The notes under the pieces were generated by a model, which made no database searches, was not told the DNA's origin, and saw only the letters and a program-made list of their open reading frames with translations. Positions 1 through 8,899 of a stretch of 64,000 bases of DNA are shown here, in pieces. Each line of letters begins with the position of its first letter. Position 1 is the first letter of the stretch. The position numbers were made by a program, and so were the translations under genes. The DNA is from Geomesophilobacter sediminis (lineage in GTDB: Bacteria > Desulfobacterota > Desulfuromonadia > Geobacterales > Geobacteraceae). The DNA lies in the NCBI RefSeq assembly GCF_016458275.1, contig NZ_JAEMHM010000013.1:1-64000 (forward strand), read 5' to 3'.

Positions 1-1
1 C

Positions 2-83
2 GTTTTCTTCCTCTATGCCTTGCGACGGGTCAACTGTCCCAGTTGCGGGGTGAAAGTCGAACGGATTCCTTGGACAGGAGAGG
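2..83 (+). pseudogene. ISL3-family transposase remnant (N-terminal zinc-ribbon part)
   Basis: Frame 2 of the plus strand reads FFLYALRRVNCPSCGVKVE followed by RIPW, which is the zinc-ribbon region near the N terminus of ISL3-family transposases (RVxCPxCGxxVE...PW). The match stops at the point where the first copy of a ~265-bp repeat begins, and no DDE domain follows. It is therefore a truncated fragment; any upstream part lies outside the window. Identification is by motif recognition only. Confidence 0.55.
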
Positions 84-347
84 GGCCGAAGTGTCAGGTC
101 TGGACATGGACAAAAGGGAGGGGGTGCAGGGGAGGGGCAGGATTCTCTCCCATTCATATAGAAACGTGAGATCACACATCACTTGGGCTTTCAACAAAAA
201 CGGCCGACCAGGGTTGCAACCTTGGTCGGCCTTCCGTTTTCCAGTCCTCAATCAGAAGCGGCGGCACACTGAAAAGCTCGAACCGCAGGTGACGCGGGGG
301 ACACGGAGAAAAAAGGTTTTCTGGTATGAAAGGGGATGAAAGTCGGG
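84..347. repeat. Long direct repeat, copy 1 (flanks the qorB/qorR pair)
   Basis: About 264 bp that recurs at 1867-2135 with only scattered substitutions and short indels. It carries an internal 30-nt inverted repeat at 202-231 (arms ggccgacca and tggtcggcc) followed by ttccgtttt, which looks like a terminator hairpin. Directly left lies the ISL3 remnant. The two copies bracket exactly the qorB/qorR pair and its short flanks. Confidence 0.8.
202..240 (+). terminator. Terminator-like hairpin inside long repeat copy 1
   Basis: Near-perfect stem ggccgaccagggtt / aaccttggtcggcc followed by ttccgtttt. The same structure occurs in copy 2 at 1989-2027. Confidence 0.45.
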
Positions 348-419
348 CCTGTCAATCTGATTGTGTAAATGACTTTTCGGTTTTCTGAAGTTCAGCATTA
401 TTCCAACGTGCATGAAGTT

Positions 420-444
420 GACCGGGCCGGTTTACGGCCCGGTC
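420..444 (-). terminator. Stem-loop downstream of the qorB-like gene
   Basis: Perfect 10-bp stem gaccgggccg / cggcccggtc with a 5-nt loop, located past the stop of the minus-strand gene that ends at 509. The T-tract is weak on both strands, so terminator function is an inference. The rest of 348-508 holds no gene that I can see. Confidence 0.35.
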
Positions 445-508
445 TAACTTTCTGGTTGGAATCATTCCTTTTAAATCTGATTCCAGAAAAAATGTTCTTG
501 GTTCGATC

Positions 509-1357
509 CTACATCACCGCCGCAATTGCTGTTGCCAATGATGTCGTGGGCCTACCGATCAGTGTGCTGAGCTGACGGCTGTCATCAAACAAAGCGTCTT
601 TGGAAGCTCCCGTGTCAGAATTGGCAAGCAATTCGGCGATAACTTCCGGCAGCCCCACCTTAATAAGAACGCCTTTGTACTCGGCTTCCGGCAGGTTCAC
701 ATACCCTATGGTCTTGCCGGACTGGCGTGAGATTTCTGCGGCCAGCTCTGCCAGGGTGTAGGAGGTGTCGCCAGCCAGTTCATACACACGGCCCGCCTGG
801 TTGTCCGAGGACAACACCGCAGCCGCAGCTTCTGCGTAGTCGGCACGCGCAGCAGATGAGATGCGGCCATCGCCGGCACAGCCATACACGCCACCGTGAG
901 CCAGTGCGGCAGGTACCCCGGCGGTGTAGTTCTCGGTATACCAGCCATTGCGCAACAGCACAAAAGGAACTCCGGAAGCGCTGAGTAATGCTTCGGTTTC
1001 CCTATGCTCGGCAGCAAGTCCAAGCGGTGATGTCCCGGCGTGCAGTACGCTGGTGTACGCCAGCAACTTCACTCCGGCACGTTTAGCCGCGTCGATGACG
1101 GTACGATGCTGGTTCACACGCTGCCCGATCTCGCTGGAAGAAATCAGCAGCACCTTGTCAGCGCCTTTGAGCGCTTCATCCCACGAAGCAGGCTGGCTGT
1201 AGTCTGCATAACGCACCTGTATACCCGACTCTGCAAGCTCTTTAGCTTTCTCCACATTGCGCACTGCTGCGACGATTGCTGCGGCGGGTACTTTTTTCAG
1301 CAGCGCTGCGATGACCAAGCGACCCAATTGTCCTGTCGCTCCTGTTACGACGATCAT
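509..1357 (-). CDS. qorB: NAD(P)H:quinone oxidoreductase, NmrA/SDR type (QorB-like)
   Basis: 282 aa. The N terminus MIVVTGATGQLGRLVI is the Rossmann GxxGxxG motif of atypical short-chain dehydrogenases in the NmrA/QorB (YtfG) group, which reduce quinones with NADPH in the cytoplasm. The start at 1357 is chosen because the SDR fold begins there and AAAGGAG precedes it; a longer reading frame upstream lacks family sequence. The gene is divergent from an HxlR-type regulator, the same arrangement as E. coli ytfG/ytfH (qorB/qorR), so redox or quinone-responsive control is likely. The pair sits between two ~265-bp direct repeats beside a transposase remnant, which suggests acquisition by transfer. 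Substrate is inferred from the family. Confidence 0.85.
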   Translation of the reverse strand: MIVVTGATGQLGRLVIAALLKKVPAAAIVAAVRNVEKAKELAESGIQVRYADYSQPASWDEALKGADKVLLISSSEIGQRVNQHRTVIDAAKRAGVKLLAYTSVLHAGTSPLGLAAEHRETEALLSASGVPFVLLRNGWYTENYTAGVPAALAHGGVYGCAGDGRISSAARADYAEAAAAVLSSDNQAGRVYELAGDTSYTLAELAAEISRQSGKTIGYVNLPEAEYKGVLIKVGLPEVIAELLANSDTGASKDALFDDSRQLSTLIGRPTTSLATAIAAVM

Positions 1358-1415
1358 GATAAAACTCCTTTCAAACCTGATTGAGATGTTGTGTAAAAAA
1401 ACCATATCAGCTATG

Positions 1416-1430
1416 CTTACAAAAAGTAAG
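1416..1430. promoter_or_regulatory. Candidate HxlR-type operator between qorB and qorR
   Basis: Palindrome cttac-aaaaa-gtaag in the 95-bp divergent intergenic region; a second gtaag occurs at 1444-1448. A dyad in this position fits a site for the adjacent HxlR-family regulator. Binding is inferred. Confidence 0.4.
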
Positions 1431-1452
1431 TACGCACAAAAAGGTAAGTGTA

Positions 1453-1836
1453 ATGCCCAACACCAAAGCAGCAACATTATCCGAGCTAATGCGCCGCGGG
1501 GAACTATTTTCAGTTAAATGTCCATCGCGAGAGATACTCAAGCATGTTACCAGCCGCTGGGGAGTGCTTGTCCTGGTGGCCCTGATGGAAGGGACGCACC
1601 GCTTCAGCGATTTGCGGCGCAAGGTTGGCGGGGTCAGCGAGAAAATGCTGGCGCAAACGCTGCAATGTCTGGAGAAAGATGGTTTCGTCAATCGGGTGTC
1701 ATTGCCGGTTGTGCCGCCGCATGTGGAATACACTCTGACACCGTTGGGAGAAGAGGTCGGCCATAAAGTCGAGTCGTTGGCTGATTGGATAGAAGATAAT
1801 TTGCCCAGGATCATGAAGGTGCAGCAGAAAAGTTAA
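1453..1836 (+). CDS. qorR: HxlR-family transcriptional regulator (QorR/YtfH-like)
   Basis: 127 aa. Winged-helix protein of the HxlR family: the segment CPSREILKHVTSRWGVLVL (Cys23 onward) is the family N-terminal signature, followed by the recognition region RFSDLRRKVGGVSEKML and the wing ending YTLTPLGEEV. Cys23 corresponds to the conserved cysteine used for thiol or quinone sensing in YodB/QorR relatives. The start at 1453 is preceded by AAGG; the reading frame extends 24 codons further upstream, but that part is not family-like. It probably represses the divergent qorB-like gene and itself. The link to qorB is by neighbourhood. Confidence 0.85.
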   Translation: MPNTKAATLSELMRRGELFSVKCPSREILKHVTSRWGVLVLVALMEGTHRFSDLRRKVGGVSEKMLAQTLQCLEKDGFVNRVSLPVVPPHVEYTLTPLGEEVGHKVESLADWIEDNLPRIMKVQQKS

Positions 1837-1866
1837 CTCGTTATTGACCGGTCAGCTCAAGAAGAA

Positions 1867-2135
1867 GGCCGAAGTGTCAGGTCTGGACATGGACAAAAGG
1901 GAGGGGTTGCAGGGGAGGGGGGGCAGGATTCTCTCCCATTAATATAGGAACGTGAGCTCACACATCACTTGGGCTTTCAACGAAGAACGGCCGACCAGGG
2001 TTTGCAACCTTGGCCGGCCTTTCGTTTTCCAGTCCTCAATCAGAAGCGGCGGCACACTGAAACGCTCGAACCGCTGGTGACGCGGGGGACACGAGGAAAA
2101 AAGGTTTTCTGGTATGAAAGGGGATGAAAGTCGGG
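1867..2135. repeat. Long direct repeat, copy 2
   Basis: About 269 bp, nearly identical to 84-347, with the same internal hairpin at 1989-2019. Short insertions (extra g and t residues) distinguish the copies. It begins 30 bp after the qorR stop and ends just before the possible 21-bp-repeat gene on the minus strand. Confidence 0.8.
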
Positions 2136-2143
2136 GCGAAATC

Positions 2144-2854
2144 TTAGATTTTTGAAAATACTGCGACGTAGAGCCTTCCTCTTCGACTCGAGAGCGATCT
2201 CTCTTCGGCTTCAGAATCTCCCTCTGCTGCTTCAGATCCACCCTCTGCGGCTTGAGAGCCACCCTCTGCGGCTTCGGAGCCACCCTCTGCGGCTTGAGAG
2301 CCACCCTCTGCGGTTTCGGAGCCACCCTCTGCGGCTTCGGAACCACCCTCTGCAGCTTCGGAGCCACCCTCTGCGGCTTCGGAGCCACCCTCTGCGGCTT
2401 CGGAGCCACCCTCTGCGGCTTCGGAGCCACCTTCTGCGGCTTTGGAGCCACCCTCTGCAGCTTCGGAGCCACCCTCTGCGGCTTCGGAGCCACCCTCTGC
2501 AGCTTCGGAGCCACCCTCTGCGGCTTCGTAGCCACCCTCTGCGGCTTCGGAACCACCCTCCACAGCTTCGGAACCACCCTCCGCAGCTTCGGAACGACCC
2601 TCCGCGGCTTCGGAACCACCCTCTGCGGCTTCGGAGCCACCCTCTGCGGCTTCGGAGCCACCCTCTGCGGCTTCGGAGCCACCCTCCGCGGCTTCGGAGC
2701 CACCCTCCGCGGCTTGAGAGCCACCCTCTGCGGCTTCGGAGCCACCCTCTGCGGCTTCGGAACCACCCTCTGCGGCTTCGGAGCCACCCTCTGCAGCTTC
2801 GGAGCCACCCTCCGCGGCTTGAGAGCCATCCTCTGCCGCCTTAAGGGCTTCCAT
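2144..2854 (-). CDS. Possible low-complexity heptad-repeat protein (GSEAAEG)n
   Basis: 236 aa if translated: a short lead (MEALKAAEDG), about 29 copies of the 7-residue unit GSEAAEG, then a 20-residue tail ending YVAVFSKI. The start at 2854 has GAGG six bases upstream. The 21-bp unit leaves several frames open on both strands, so an open frame alone proves nothing. However, most unit-to-unit substitutions (GCC/GCT, GCA/GCG, GGC/GGT) fall at the third position in this frame, whereas the same changes alter residues in the alternative frames (e.g. P/L, Q/R, A/V). That favours this frame as coding. No signal peptide or known domain; function unknown. It may instead be a non-coding minisatellite. 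Confidence 0.4.
   Translation of the reverse strand: MEALKAAEDGSQAAEGGSEAAEGGSEAAEGGSEAAEGGSEAAEGGSQAAEGGSEAAEGGSEAAEGGSEAAEGGSEAAEGGSEAAEGRSEAAEGGSEAVEGGSEAAEGGYEAAEGGSEAAEGGSEAAEGGSEAAEGGSKAAEGGSEAAEGGSEAAEGGSEAAEGGSEAAEGGSEAAEGGSETAEGGSQAAEGGSEAAEGGSQAAEGGSEAAEGDSEAEERSLSSRRGRLYVAVFSKI
2229..2837. repeat. 21-bp tandem repeat array, about 29 units
   Basis: Units of gcttcggagccaccctctgc(g) run without spacers. Units differ mainly at four positions, with scattered unique changes (e.g. gctttgg, ttcgtag, aacgacc). Purely tandem structure, so not a CRISPR array. Confidence 0.95.
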
Positions 2855-2860
2855 TTTAGC

Positions 2861-3066
2861 CCTCGTTCCCAAGGTTCACCTTGGGAACTCAATTATTGTC
2901 AAAGCTCAAGCTTTGGAACCAACGGTGGGTGAAGCGGGAGCTTCGGGAGGTCTTAACGTTCCCAAGCTGGAGCTAGGGAACGAGATGGAACGTTACCGCC
3001 TCCGGCGGATCGCGCCTGGAAAGGCGCTCCTACAGTGAAGATGACCTCCATCTGTAATGCCAGGTG
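2861..3066. repeat. Composite dispersed repeat, copy A
   Basis: Contains the dyad gttcccaaggttcaccttgg..., the dyad caaagctcaagctttgg, the string ccaacggtgggtgaagc and, at 3004-3035, a REP-like palindrome. The same order recurs at 3135-3305. No gene is evident in 2855-3430. Confidence 0.75.
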
Positions 3067-3134
3067 GGCCCTTCGCGATTCTGCCTGCCCGAATGCAAAG
3101 GGGACAGGCACCGCAGTGCCCGTCCCACTTTCAG

Positions 3135-3305
3135 CCTCGTTCCCAAGGTCCGCCTTGGGAACGCAATGATTGTCAAAGCTCCAGCTTTGGAACCAACGGT
3201 GGGTGAAGCTGGTGCTTGGGAACGAGATGGAACGTTGCCGCCTCCGGCGGATCGCGCCTGGAAAGGCGCTCCCACAGTAAAAAGAACCTTCATCCGTAAT
3301 GCCAG
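3135..3305. repeat. Composite dispersed repeat, copy B
   Basis: Second copy of the block at 2861-3066, with a ~30-bp internal deletion relative to copy A; its REP-like palindrome is at 3251-3277. Parts of the block recur at 54190-54250 and 57808-57833. Confidence 0.75.
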
Positions 3306-3378
3306 TCGGTCCTTTTCTTTTGGGATTATGCTTGGCCCAACGCAAAAGGGACTGGCAGCTGCGGCGCCAGTCCCTTGG

Positions 3379-3416
3379 AAAAAAGAGGGGGACAGGCACC
3401 TGCGGAGCCAGTCCCC
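3379..3416 (-). terminator. Terminator of the mutS-amidase operon
   Basis: On the minus strand, arms ggggactggc and gcctgtcccc form a stem followed by ctctttttt, starting 14 bases past the amidase stop. A related stem-loop lies at 3350-3374. Confidence 0.65.
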
Positions 3417-3430
3417 TTCAGCTACTTCTG

Positions 3431-4627
3431 CTACTTCAGCGAGGAGATGTATGCCTTGATCCCCTGCATCACACCTTCCGCCGTCGCCTCCTGGTAAGTC
3501 CCGTCCTTCAGCTTCTGCTCGTCCTTTTCATTGGTGACAAAAGCCGTCTCCACCAGGATGCTCGGCATGGTCGCCCCCACCAGCACGTAGAACGGTCCCT
3601 GCTTCACCCCGAGGTTCTTCAGCCCCGGGTATTCCGCCTTCGCCCGCTTGTACACCGCCTTCTGGACGAAGTCGGCGAGGTGCGCCGAGTCGTTGAGCTT
3701 GTAGTTCGCCATCAGGTCGAAGAGAACCGCCTGGAGCACGCTCACCTTTTCGATCGAGGTCCCGTTCTCCTTGGCCGCGAGCTGGGCCACCTTCTCGGTC
3801 TTGGCCAGGTTCAGATAATAGGTCTCGACCCCGCTGGCCCCCCGGTTGAGCGAGGCGTTGGCGTGAATGGAGACGAAGAGATCGGCGCCCACCTTGTTGG
3901 CCAGGGCGGTCCGCTCCTGCAGCTCCAGGAAGACGTCGGTGGAGCGGGTCATCACCACCTCGATCCCCAACTCCTCGCGGATCTTCTGGGCCAGCTTCAG
4001 CCCGATGGCGAGCACCACGTCTTTTTCGCGGGTACCGGAGACGCTCATCGCGCCGGGATCGTGTCCGCCGTGCCCCGGGTCCACCACGATGCGCCGGATT
4101 CGGCCCGGTTTGAAGGTGGTGGCCGGCTTCTCCTTGACCACCTCCGGTTTCGGCTTGGACGGCTCGGCCGCTTTCGGTTCCGGCTTGGCGGTCTCGATCA
4201 CTTCCTTCACCGCCGAGATCTCCTCGCGGCGCTGCCCCTTCACGTCGACGATGATGCGGAAGGGATCGGAGAAGGTGAAGACCTTGTAGTCCTTGATGCT
4301 GTCCAGGTCGAGCACCACCCGCACTGTCGCGGCGGAGAACTGCGCCACCCGGACGCTCTTCAAAAGGCCGTCGCCGACCGGAAAATCCTTGATCCCCGGC
4401 CTGAGGTGGCCGCCGGAAATGTCGATGTACAGGCGGTTGGGAAGCTTGTGGTACTCGAACTTGGCTTCCTTTTCCAAGGTGATGGCAACCCGCGTGTAGT
4501 CCGGGGTGGACCAGTGCTTGAGCTCGGTCACCCCGATCTGTCCCTCGCGGGCCAGCGAGAGCTGCGGCAGGCCGAGCAGCGGGATCGCCAGGAAAAGGAG
4601 CAGGGATAGATATTTCCTTAGGGACAT
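3431..4627 (-). CDS. N-acetylmuramoyl-L-alanine amidase (AMIN + Amidase_3)
   Basis: 398 aa. Exported peptidoglycan amidase that cleaves the bond between N-acetylmuramic acid and L-alanine, typically at the septum. Residues 1-26 are a signal peptide (hydrophobic core LSLLLFLAIPLLGL). An AMIN-type targeting domain covers roughly 30-130, then a Lys/Pro/Glu-rich linker (about 145-175). Amidase_3 starts at IVVDPGHGGHDPGA with zinc ligand His186, followed by the Glu in GTREKD, SIHAN, and the catalytic Glu in SILVETAF. The start lies 2 bp past the mutS stop, so the two are co-transcribed; a terminator follows. Length and domain order fit AmiC/AmiB proteins; no LysM domain. Confidence 0.93.
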   Translation of the reverse strand: MSLRKYLSLLLFLAIPLLGLPQLSLAREGQIGVTELKHWSTPDYTRVAITLEKEAKFEYHKLPNRLYIDISGGHLRPGIKDFPVGDGLLKSVRVAQFSAATVRVVLDLDSIKDYKVFTFSDPFRIIVDVKGQRREEISAVKEVIETAKPEPKAAEPSKPKPEVVKEKPATTFKPGRIRRIVVDPGHGGHDPGAMSVSGTREKDVVLAIGLKLAQKIREELGIEVVMTRSTDVFLELQERTALANKVGADLFVSIHANASLNRGASGVETYYLNLAKTEKVAQLAAKENGTSIEKVSVLQAVLFDLMANYKLNDSAHLADFVQKAVYKRAKAEYPGLKNLGVKQGPFYVLVGATMPSILVETAFVTNEKDEQKLKDGTYQEATAEGVMQGIKAYISSLK

Positions 4628-4629
4628 TG

Positions 4630-7239
4630 CTAAAGCATCCTCTTGAGTTGGTCCAACACGTTCAGCGCTTCCAGCGGGGTGAGGGTGCTCACCTCGATGT
4701 CGCGCAGCCGCTGCCGGATCTGGTCGTCGTCACCGGCAAAGAGGGAGAGCTGGGGGGAGGGGGCCTGCGCCTTCTTGCCGCGCGAGATGCGCGGTACTCC
4801 CCCCTCGGAGTACTCCCCTTTCTCCAGGTTGAGCAGGATCTCCTTGGCGCGGTCGATCACCTCGACCGGAAGCCCGGCCAGCCGCGCCACCTGGATCCCG
4901 TAGGAGTGCGAGGCGCCCCCCGGGACGATCTTGCGCAAGAAGATGATCCGGTCGTTCCACTCGCGGACCGCGATGTTGAAGTTCTTGACTCCGGGGCGGG
5001 TCACCGCGAGCTCGGTGAGCTCGTGGTAGTGGGTGGCAAAGAGGGTCTTGGCCGCATGGAGCTTGTTGTCGTGGAGGAATTCGGCGACCGCCCAGGCGAT
5101 GGAGACCCCGTCGAAGGTCGAGGTGCCGCGGCCGATCTCGTCCAGGACCACCAGGCTCTTGGGCGTCGCTCCGCGCAGGATCGCGGCGCTTTCCATCATC
5201 TCCACCATGAAGGTCGACTGGCCCCGGGCGAGGTTGTCGGAGGCCCCGACCCGGGTGAAGATCCGGTCCACCAGCGGGATCCGCGCCTGGGACGCCGGGA
5301 CGAAGCTTCCCATCTGGGCCATCAGGGTGATGAGCGCCACCTGGCGCATGAAGGTCGATTTACCGGCCATGTTCGGGCCGGTGATGATGACGAGCTGGTT
5401 CTCGCCGTTGTCGAGCAGGGTGTCGTTGGGGACGAAGCGCTCGGTGGCGTAGATCTCCTCGATGACCGGGTGGCGCCCCTCGGTGATCGAGAGCTCGTCC
5501 CCTTCGTGGATCTCGGGGCGGCAGTAGGCACGGTCGTGGGCCAGTTCCGCCAGAGACGCCAGGACGTCGAGGGTGGCCAGACGGTCCGCGCTGCGGGCGA
5601 TCCGCTCCCCTTCGGCGGCGGCCGCTTCGCGCACCTTCTGGAACAGGGAGAACTCGATCTCGCGGATCCGGTCCTCGGCCCCCAGCACCTTCTCCTCGTA
5701 CTCCTTGAGCTCCGGGGTGACGTAGCGCTCGGCGTTGGCGAGCGTCTGGCGCCGGATGTAGTCCTCGGGGATCATGGCGACGTTCGCCTTGGTCACCTCG
5801 ATGTAGTAGCCGAACACCTTGTTGTAGCGGATCTTGAGGGAGCTGATCCCGGTGCGCGCCTTTTCCTGGGCCTCGAGCCGGGCGATGAACCCTTTCCCCT
5901 CGCGGCTGATCGAGCGCAGTTCATCGAGTTCGGGATCGTAGCCGTCGGCGATGATGCCGCCGTCGCGCAGCACGAAGGGGGGATCCTCTACGATGGCGGC
6001 CGCGATCAGGTCGCGGATCTCCTCCAGCGGATCGATACCGCCGTCCAGGTCCGCGAGCAGCCCCGAGCCGAGCAGGCTCACCTGCTCCTTGATGGCCGGG
6101 ATGCGGGAGAGGGATCCCTTGAGCGCGACCAGGTCCTTGGCCGAGGCCGAGGCGAGACTGATCCGGCCGTTCAACCGCTCCAGGTCGTAGACGCCGGAGA
6201 GGAGCGCCCGGATTTCGGTGCGCACCCCCGGATCGCGCATGAGCGCCTCCACGGCGTCCTGGCGCTCCACGATCCGCTTTTGGTCCATGAGCGGATAGTT
6301 GATCCACTGGCGGAGCTTTCTTCCCCCCATGGCGGTGACGGTCCGGTCCATGAGCCCCAAAAGCGATCCCTTGCGCTTGCCGTCGGCGATGGTGGCGGTC
6401 AGTTCCAGGTTGCGCCGGGTCGACTCGTCCAGGACCAGGTGCTCGGTCTGGGCGTAGGGGGTGAGCGAGGTGACGTGGGGGGCCTGCCCCTTCTGCGTTT
6501 CCAAAAGGTAATGGAGCACCGCGCCGGCGGCCAAAACGGCGAACGGGAGACCGTCGCAGCCAAGGGTTGCCGGGGTGGCGCCGTTGAACTGGTTGCCGAT
6601 CAGGCGCTTGCAGTAGTCGGCATCGTAAACCCACTCCTCGAAATAGGTGACGGTGCGGTCGCTGGTGACCGCGGCCAGTGCCTTGGCCTGGGCCGGGTCC
6701 CGGAACGCGGCGGGGAGGATGATCTCCCGCGGTGCGATGCAGGCGGTCTCGGCGACCGCGGCCTGCAGGTCGGCCAGCTCGGTCACCCGGAACTCTCCGG
6801 TGGAGAGGTCCAGGTAGGAAAGACCCCAGCGCCCGCCGTCGGTGAAAAGGGCGAGGAGGTAGTTGTTTTCCTTCGGCGAAAGGGAGGCGTCGTCGATCAC
6901 GAGGCCTGGGGTGACCACCTTCACCACCTCGCGCTTGACGATCCCCTTCACCAGCTTGGGATCCTCGACCTGCTCGCAGATGGCGACCTTTTCCCCCGCC
7001 TCGACGAGTTTCGCGAGGTACGGGGCGCTCGAGTGGTAGGGGATGCCGCAGAGCGGGACCTCGTTGCCATCGGCGTTCTTGTTGCGGGAGGTGAGCGTGA
7101 TGCCGAGGATGCGGGAGGCCTTCACCGCATCGTCGAGGAACATTTCATAGAAGTCGCCGAGCCTGAAGAAGAGGATCGTGTCCGGGTAGTCGGCCTTGAT
7201 CTCCAGGTACTGGCGCATCATCGGGGTGATTTCTGACAT
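4630..7239 (-). CDS. mutS: DNA mismatch repair protein MutS
   Basis: 869 aa. Recognises mismatches and recruits MutL in an ATP-dependent way. The mismatch-reading Phe-X-Glu is in [10 protein letters not shown] (Phe30, Glu32). Connector, lever and clamp domains follow, then the ATPase with Walker [10 protein letters not shown] near residue 620 and the Walker B region [15 protein letters not shown]. The start at 7239 ([15 protein letters not shown]) matches the family start; the frame is open to 7281 but that start lacks a ribosome site. The stop lies 2 bp before the amidase start. No truncation seen; length is typical for MutS1. Confidence 0.97.
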   Translation of the reverse strand: MSEITPMMRQYLEIKADYPDTILFFRLGDFYEMFLDDAVKASRILGITLTSRNKNADGNEVPLCGIPYHSSAPYLAKLVEAGEKVAICEQVEDPKLVKGIVKREVVKVVTPGLVIDDASLSPKENNYLLALFTDGGRWGLSYLDLSTGEFRVTELADLQAAVAETACIAPREIILPAAFRDPAQAKALAAVTSDRTVTYFEEWVYDADYCKRLIGNQFNGATPATLGCDGLPFAVLAAGAVLHYLLETQKGQAPHVTSLTPYAQTEHLVLDESTRRNLELTATIADGKRKGSLLGLMDRTVTAMGGRKLRQWINYPLMDQKRIVERQDAVEALMRDPGVRTEIRALLSGVYDLERLNGRISLASASAKDLVALKGSLSRIPAIKEQVSLLGSGLLADLDGGIDPLEEIRDLIAAAIVEDPPFVLRDGGIIADGYDPELDELRSISREGKGFIARLEAQEKARTGISSLKIRYNKVFGYYIEVTKANVAMIPEDYIRRQTLANAERYVTPELKEYEEKVLGAEDRIREIEFSLFQKVREAAAAEGERIARSADRLATLDVLASLAELAHDRAYCRPEIHEGDELSITEGRHPVIEEIYATERFVPNDTLLDNGENQLVIITGPNMAGKSTFMRQVALITLMAQMGSFVPASQARIPLVDRIFTRVGASDNLARGQSTFMVEMMESAAILRGATPKSLVVLDEIGRGTSTFDGVSIAWAVAEFLHDNKLHAAKTLFATHYHELTELAVTRPGVKNFNIAVREWNDRIIFLRKIVPGGASHSYGIQVARLAGLPVEVIDRAKEILLNLEKGEYSEGGVPRISRGKKAQAPSPQLSLFAGDDDQIRQRLRDIEVSTLTPLEALNVLDQLKRML

Positions 7240-7528
7240 GTATCTAAAAGCCCTTCTTTCCTGGGGATAAGCGGCGGCCATCTTAACAAAATCGGCCCCC
7301 CCTGTAAAGCAATCCGCAGGTTCCGAGGCGGCCGAAAGGTCGGAATTCTGCGTCAGTAAACGGCTATGAGAGTGCTTTCATGATGCGGCAGCCTCAGGGC
7401 GTTTTTTGAGAGACATTTCCCGGCAAAAGGTGTCCAATAAATGAGACCCTTTGTCTGACACAGGGGTGGTTTTCTTGCCGGTGCGACAAAAAATGATATG
7501 GTTTTACCCGTCCTTTTAATCAGAAAGG

Positions 7529-8896
7529 ATGCCCCTGAATCCTCAGGGAATGCCAGCCGAGTGGGGCCTGCGGATGGGAGAGAAGAAAAAGATCGAGGAA
7601 CTTGAGACCCAACTGGCCCAGAGCAAGCTCTCCGACGAGCAGGCACGCCGGAAAGTGGTGCTTCTTTCGGCCATGATCAGGATTTTTCGCGAGACCGCTT
7701 CCTGCGAGACCGAAGAAGACGTGGCTCAGGTCTGCCTGAAGGTGGCCCAGGAACTTACCGGAAGCGCCTATGGATTCATCGGCGAGCTCAACGCCGAAGG
7801 GCGCTTTGATACCACGACGCTGAGCCGGTCGGGATGGGATGCCTGCCAGGTCCCGATGCCGGGCGCGGCGCAGCTTCTCAAGAGCATGCCCAACCGGGGG
7901 ATCAACCGCGCCGGCCTCAGGGACCGCAAGTCCTGGATCATCAACGACCCGGAACATCACCCGGACCGGGTGCAAAAGCCGGAGGGACACCCGCCGATCA
8001 CCTCCTTTCTGGGGGTGCCGATCCGTTACGCGGGCGGAATCACCGGGATGATCGCCCTGGCGAGCAAGGAGTCGGGGTACACCCGTGACGACCAGGACGA
8101 CGTCGAGGCCCTTTCGGTGGCATTCGTGGAGTCGCTCAACCGCCGTCGTGCCGAGCGCCGGATCAACGAACTGAACCTGGAGCTCAACCGGCACGTCCTG
8201 CAGCTGGAGAGCGCCAACAAGGAGCTGGAGGCGTTCAGTTACACCGTCTCCCACGACCTGAGAGCGCCGATCCGGCACATCACCGGCTACGTGGAGCTTC
8301 TGGAAAAACGGGACCTATCCGGTCTGGACGAAAAGAGTCTCCATTACCTGCAGGTGATCTCGGAGGCGGCCCAACGGATGGGGGTGCTGATCGACGACCT
8401 GCTCTCCTTCTCCCGGATGGGGCGGGCCGAGATGACCAGGTCGCCGGTCGACATGGCGGCGCTGGTGCGGGAGGTGGTAAACGAGCTGACCGCGGACCTG
8501 CCGGAGCGCGACGTTGCGGTCGAGGTCGCGCCGCTGCCGGTGGTGACCGGCGACCGGGCCATGCTGCGCCAGGTGCTGGTAAACCTGATCGGAAACGCAG
8601 TGAAGTTCACCCAGCCCCGCCCGCAAAGCCGCATTCAGGTCGGGGCGGTTGCCGAGACCGGGGAAACCGCCTTTTTCGTCCGGGACAACGGGGTGGGTTT
8701 CGATATGCGGTACCAGGACAAGCTTTTCGGCCTCTTCCAGAGGCTCCACTCCCTGGAGGAGTTCGAGGGGACCGGGGTGGGGCTCGCCAACGTGCAGCGG
8801 ATCGTGCACCGGCACGGTGGCAGGGTGTGGGCCGAAGGGGAGCTGGAGCACGGGGCCACCTTCTGGTTCACGCTCCCCAGGCACGAGGAGGTGTAA
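7529..8896 (+). CDS. GAF-domain sensor histidine kinase
   Basis: 455 aa, soluble. A short coiled coil (about 17-40) leads to a GAF domain (about 50-205; motif ITSFLGVPIRYAGGITGMI). A second helix leads to HisKA with phospho-acceptor His242 in FSYTVSHDLRAPIRH, the phytochrome-like (HWE-unrelated) H-box type, then HATPase_c with N-box VNLIGNAVKF and G-boxes DNGVGF and GTGVGLANVQRIV. No bilin-binding Cys or PHY domain is evident, so the ligand is unknown. The start is uncertain: ATG 7529 has AGAAAGG directly adjacent, and ATG 7574 (MGEKKK) has better spacing. Forms an operon with the next two genes (spacing 3 bp, then overlap). Confidence 0.9.
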   Translation: MPLNPQGMPAEWGLRMGEKKKIEELETQLAQSKLSDEQARRKVVLLSAMIRIFRETASCETEEDVAQVCLKVAQELTGSAYGFIGELNAEGRFDTTTLSRSGWDACQVPMPGAAQLLKSMPNRGINRAGLRDRKSWIINDPEHHPDRVQKPEGHPPITSFLGVPIRYAGGITGMIALASKESGYTRDDQDDVEALSVAFVESLNRRRAERRINELNLELNRHVLQLESANKELEAFSYTVSHDLRAPIRHITGYVELLEKRDLSGLDEKSLHYLQVISEAAQRMGVLIDDLLSFSRMGRAEMTRSPVDMAALVREVVNELTADLPERDVAVEVAPLPVVTGDRAMLRQVLVNLIGNAVKFTQPRPQSRIQVGAVAETGETAFFVRDNGVGFDMRYQDKLFGLFQRLHSLEEFEGTGVGLANVQRIVHRHGGRVWAEGELEHGATFWFTLPRHEEV

Positions 8897-8899
8897 TTC

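Noticed and set aside
346-372. IS256-type terminal sequence next to long repeat copy 1
   Set aside because: cctgtcaatctgattgtgta resembles some IS256-family ends, but no partner end or transposase is present, so it cannot be supported.
2229-2837. CRISPR array
   Set aside because: Units follow each other without unique spacers, and no cas genes are present.
1939-2892. 317-aa (PKPQRVA)n frame and plus-strand frames across the 21-bp array
   Set aside because: Open only because the unit is a multiple of three. Unit variation changes residues in these frames but is mostly silent in the GSEAAEG frame.
3299-4609. 436-aa plus-strand frame opposite the amidase
   Set aside because: Shadow of the amidase gene, which has a signal peptide and catalytic motifs; the plus-strand frame is Leu/Arg/His-rich without a domain.
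4627-7236. 869-aa open frame on the plus strand opposite mutS
   Set aside because: It mirrors the mutS codons; the minus-strand product has all MutS motifs and this one has none. High-GC genes often leave the opposite strand open.
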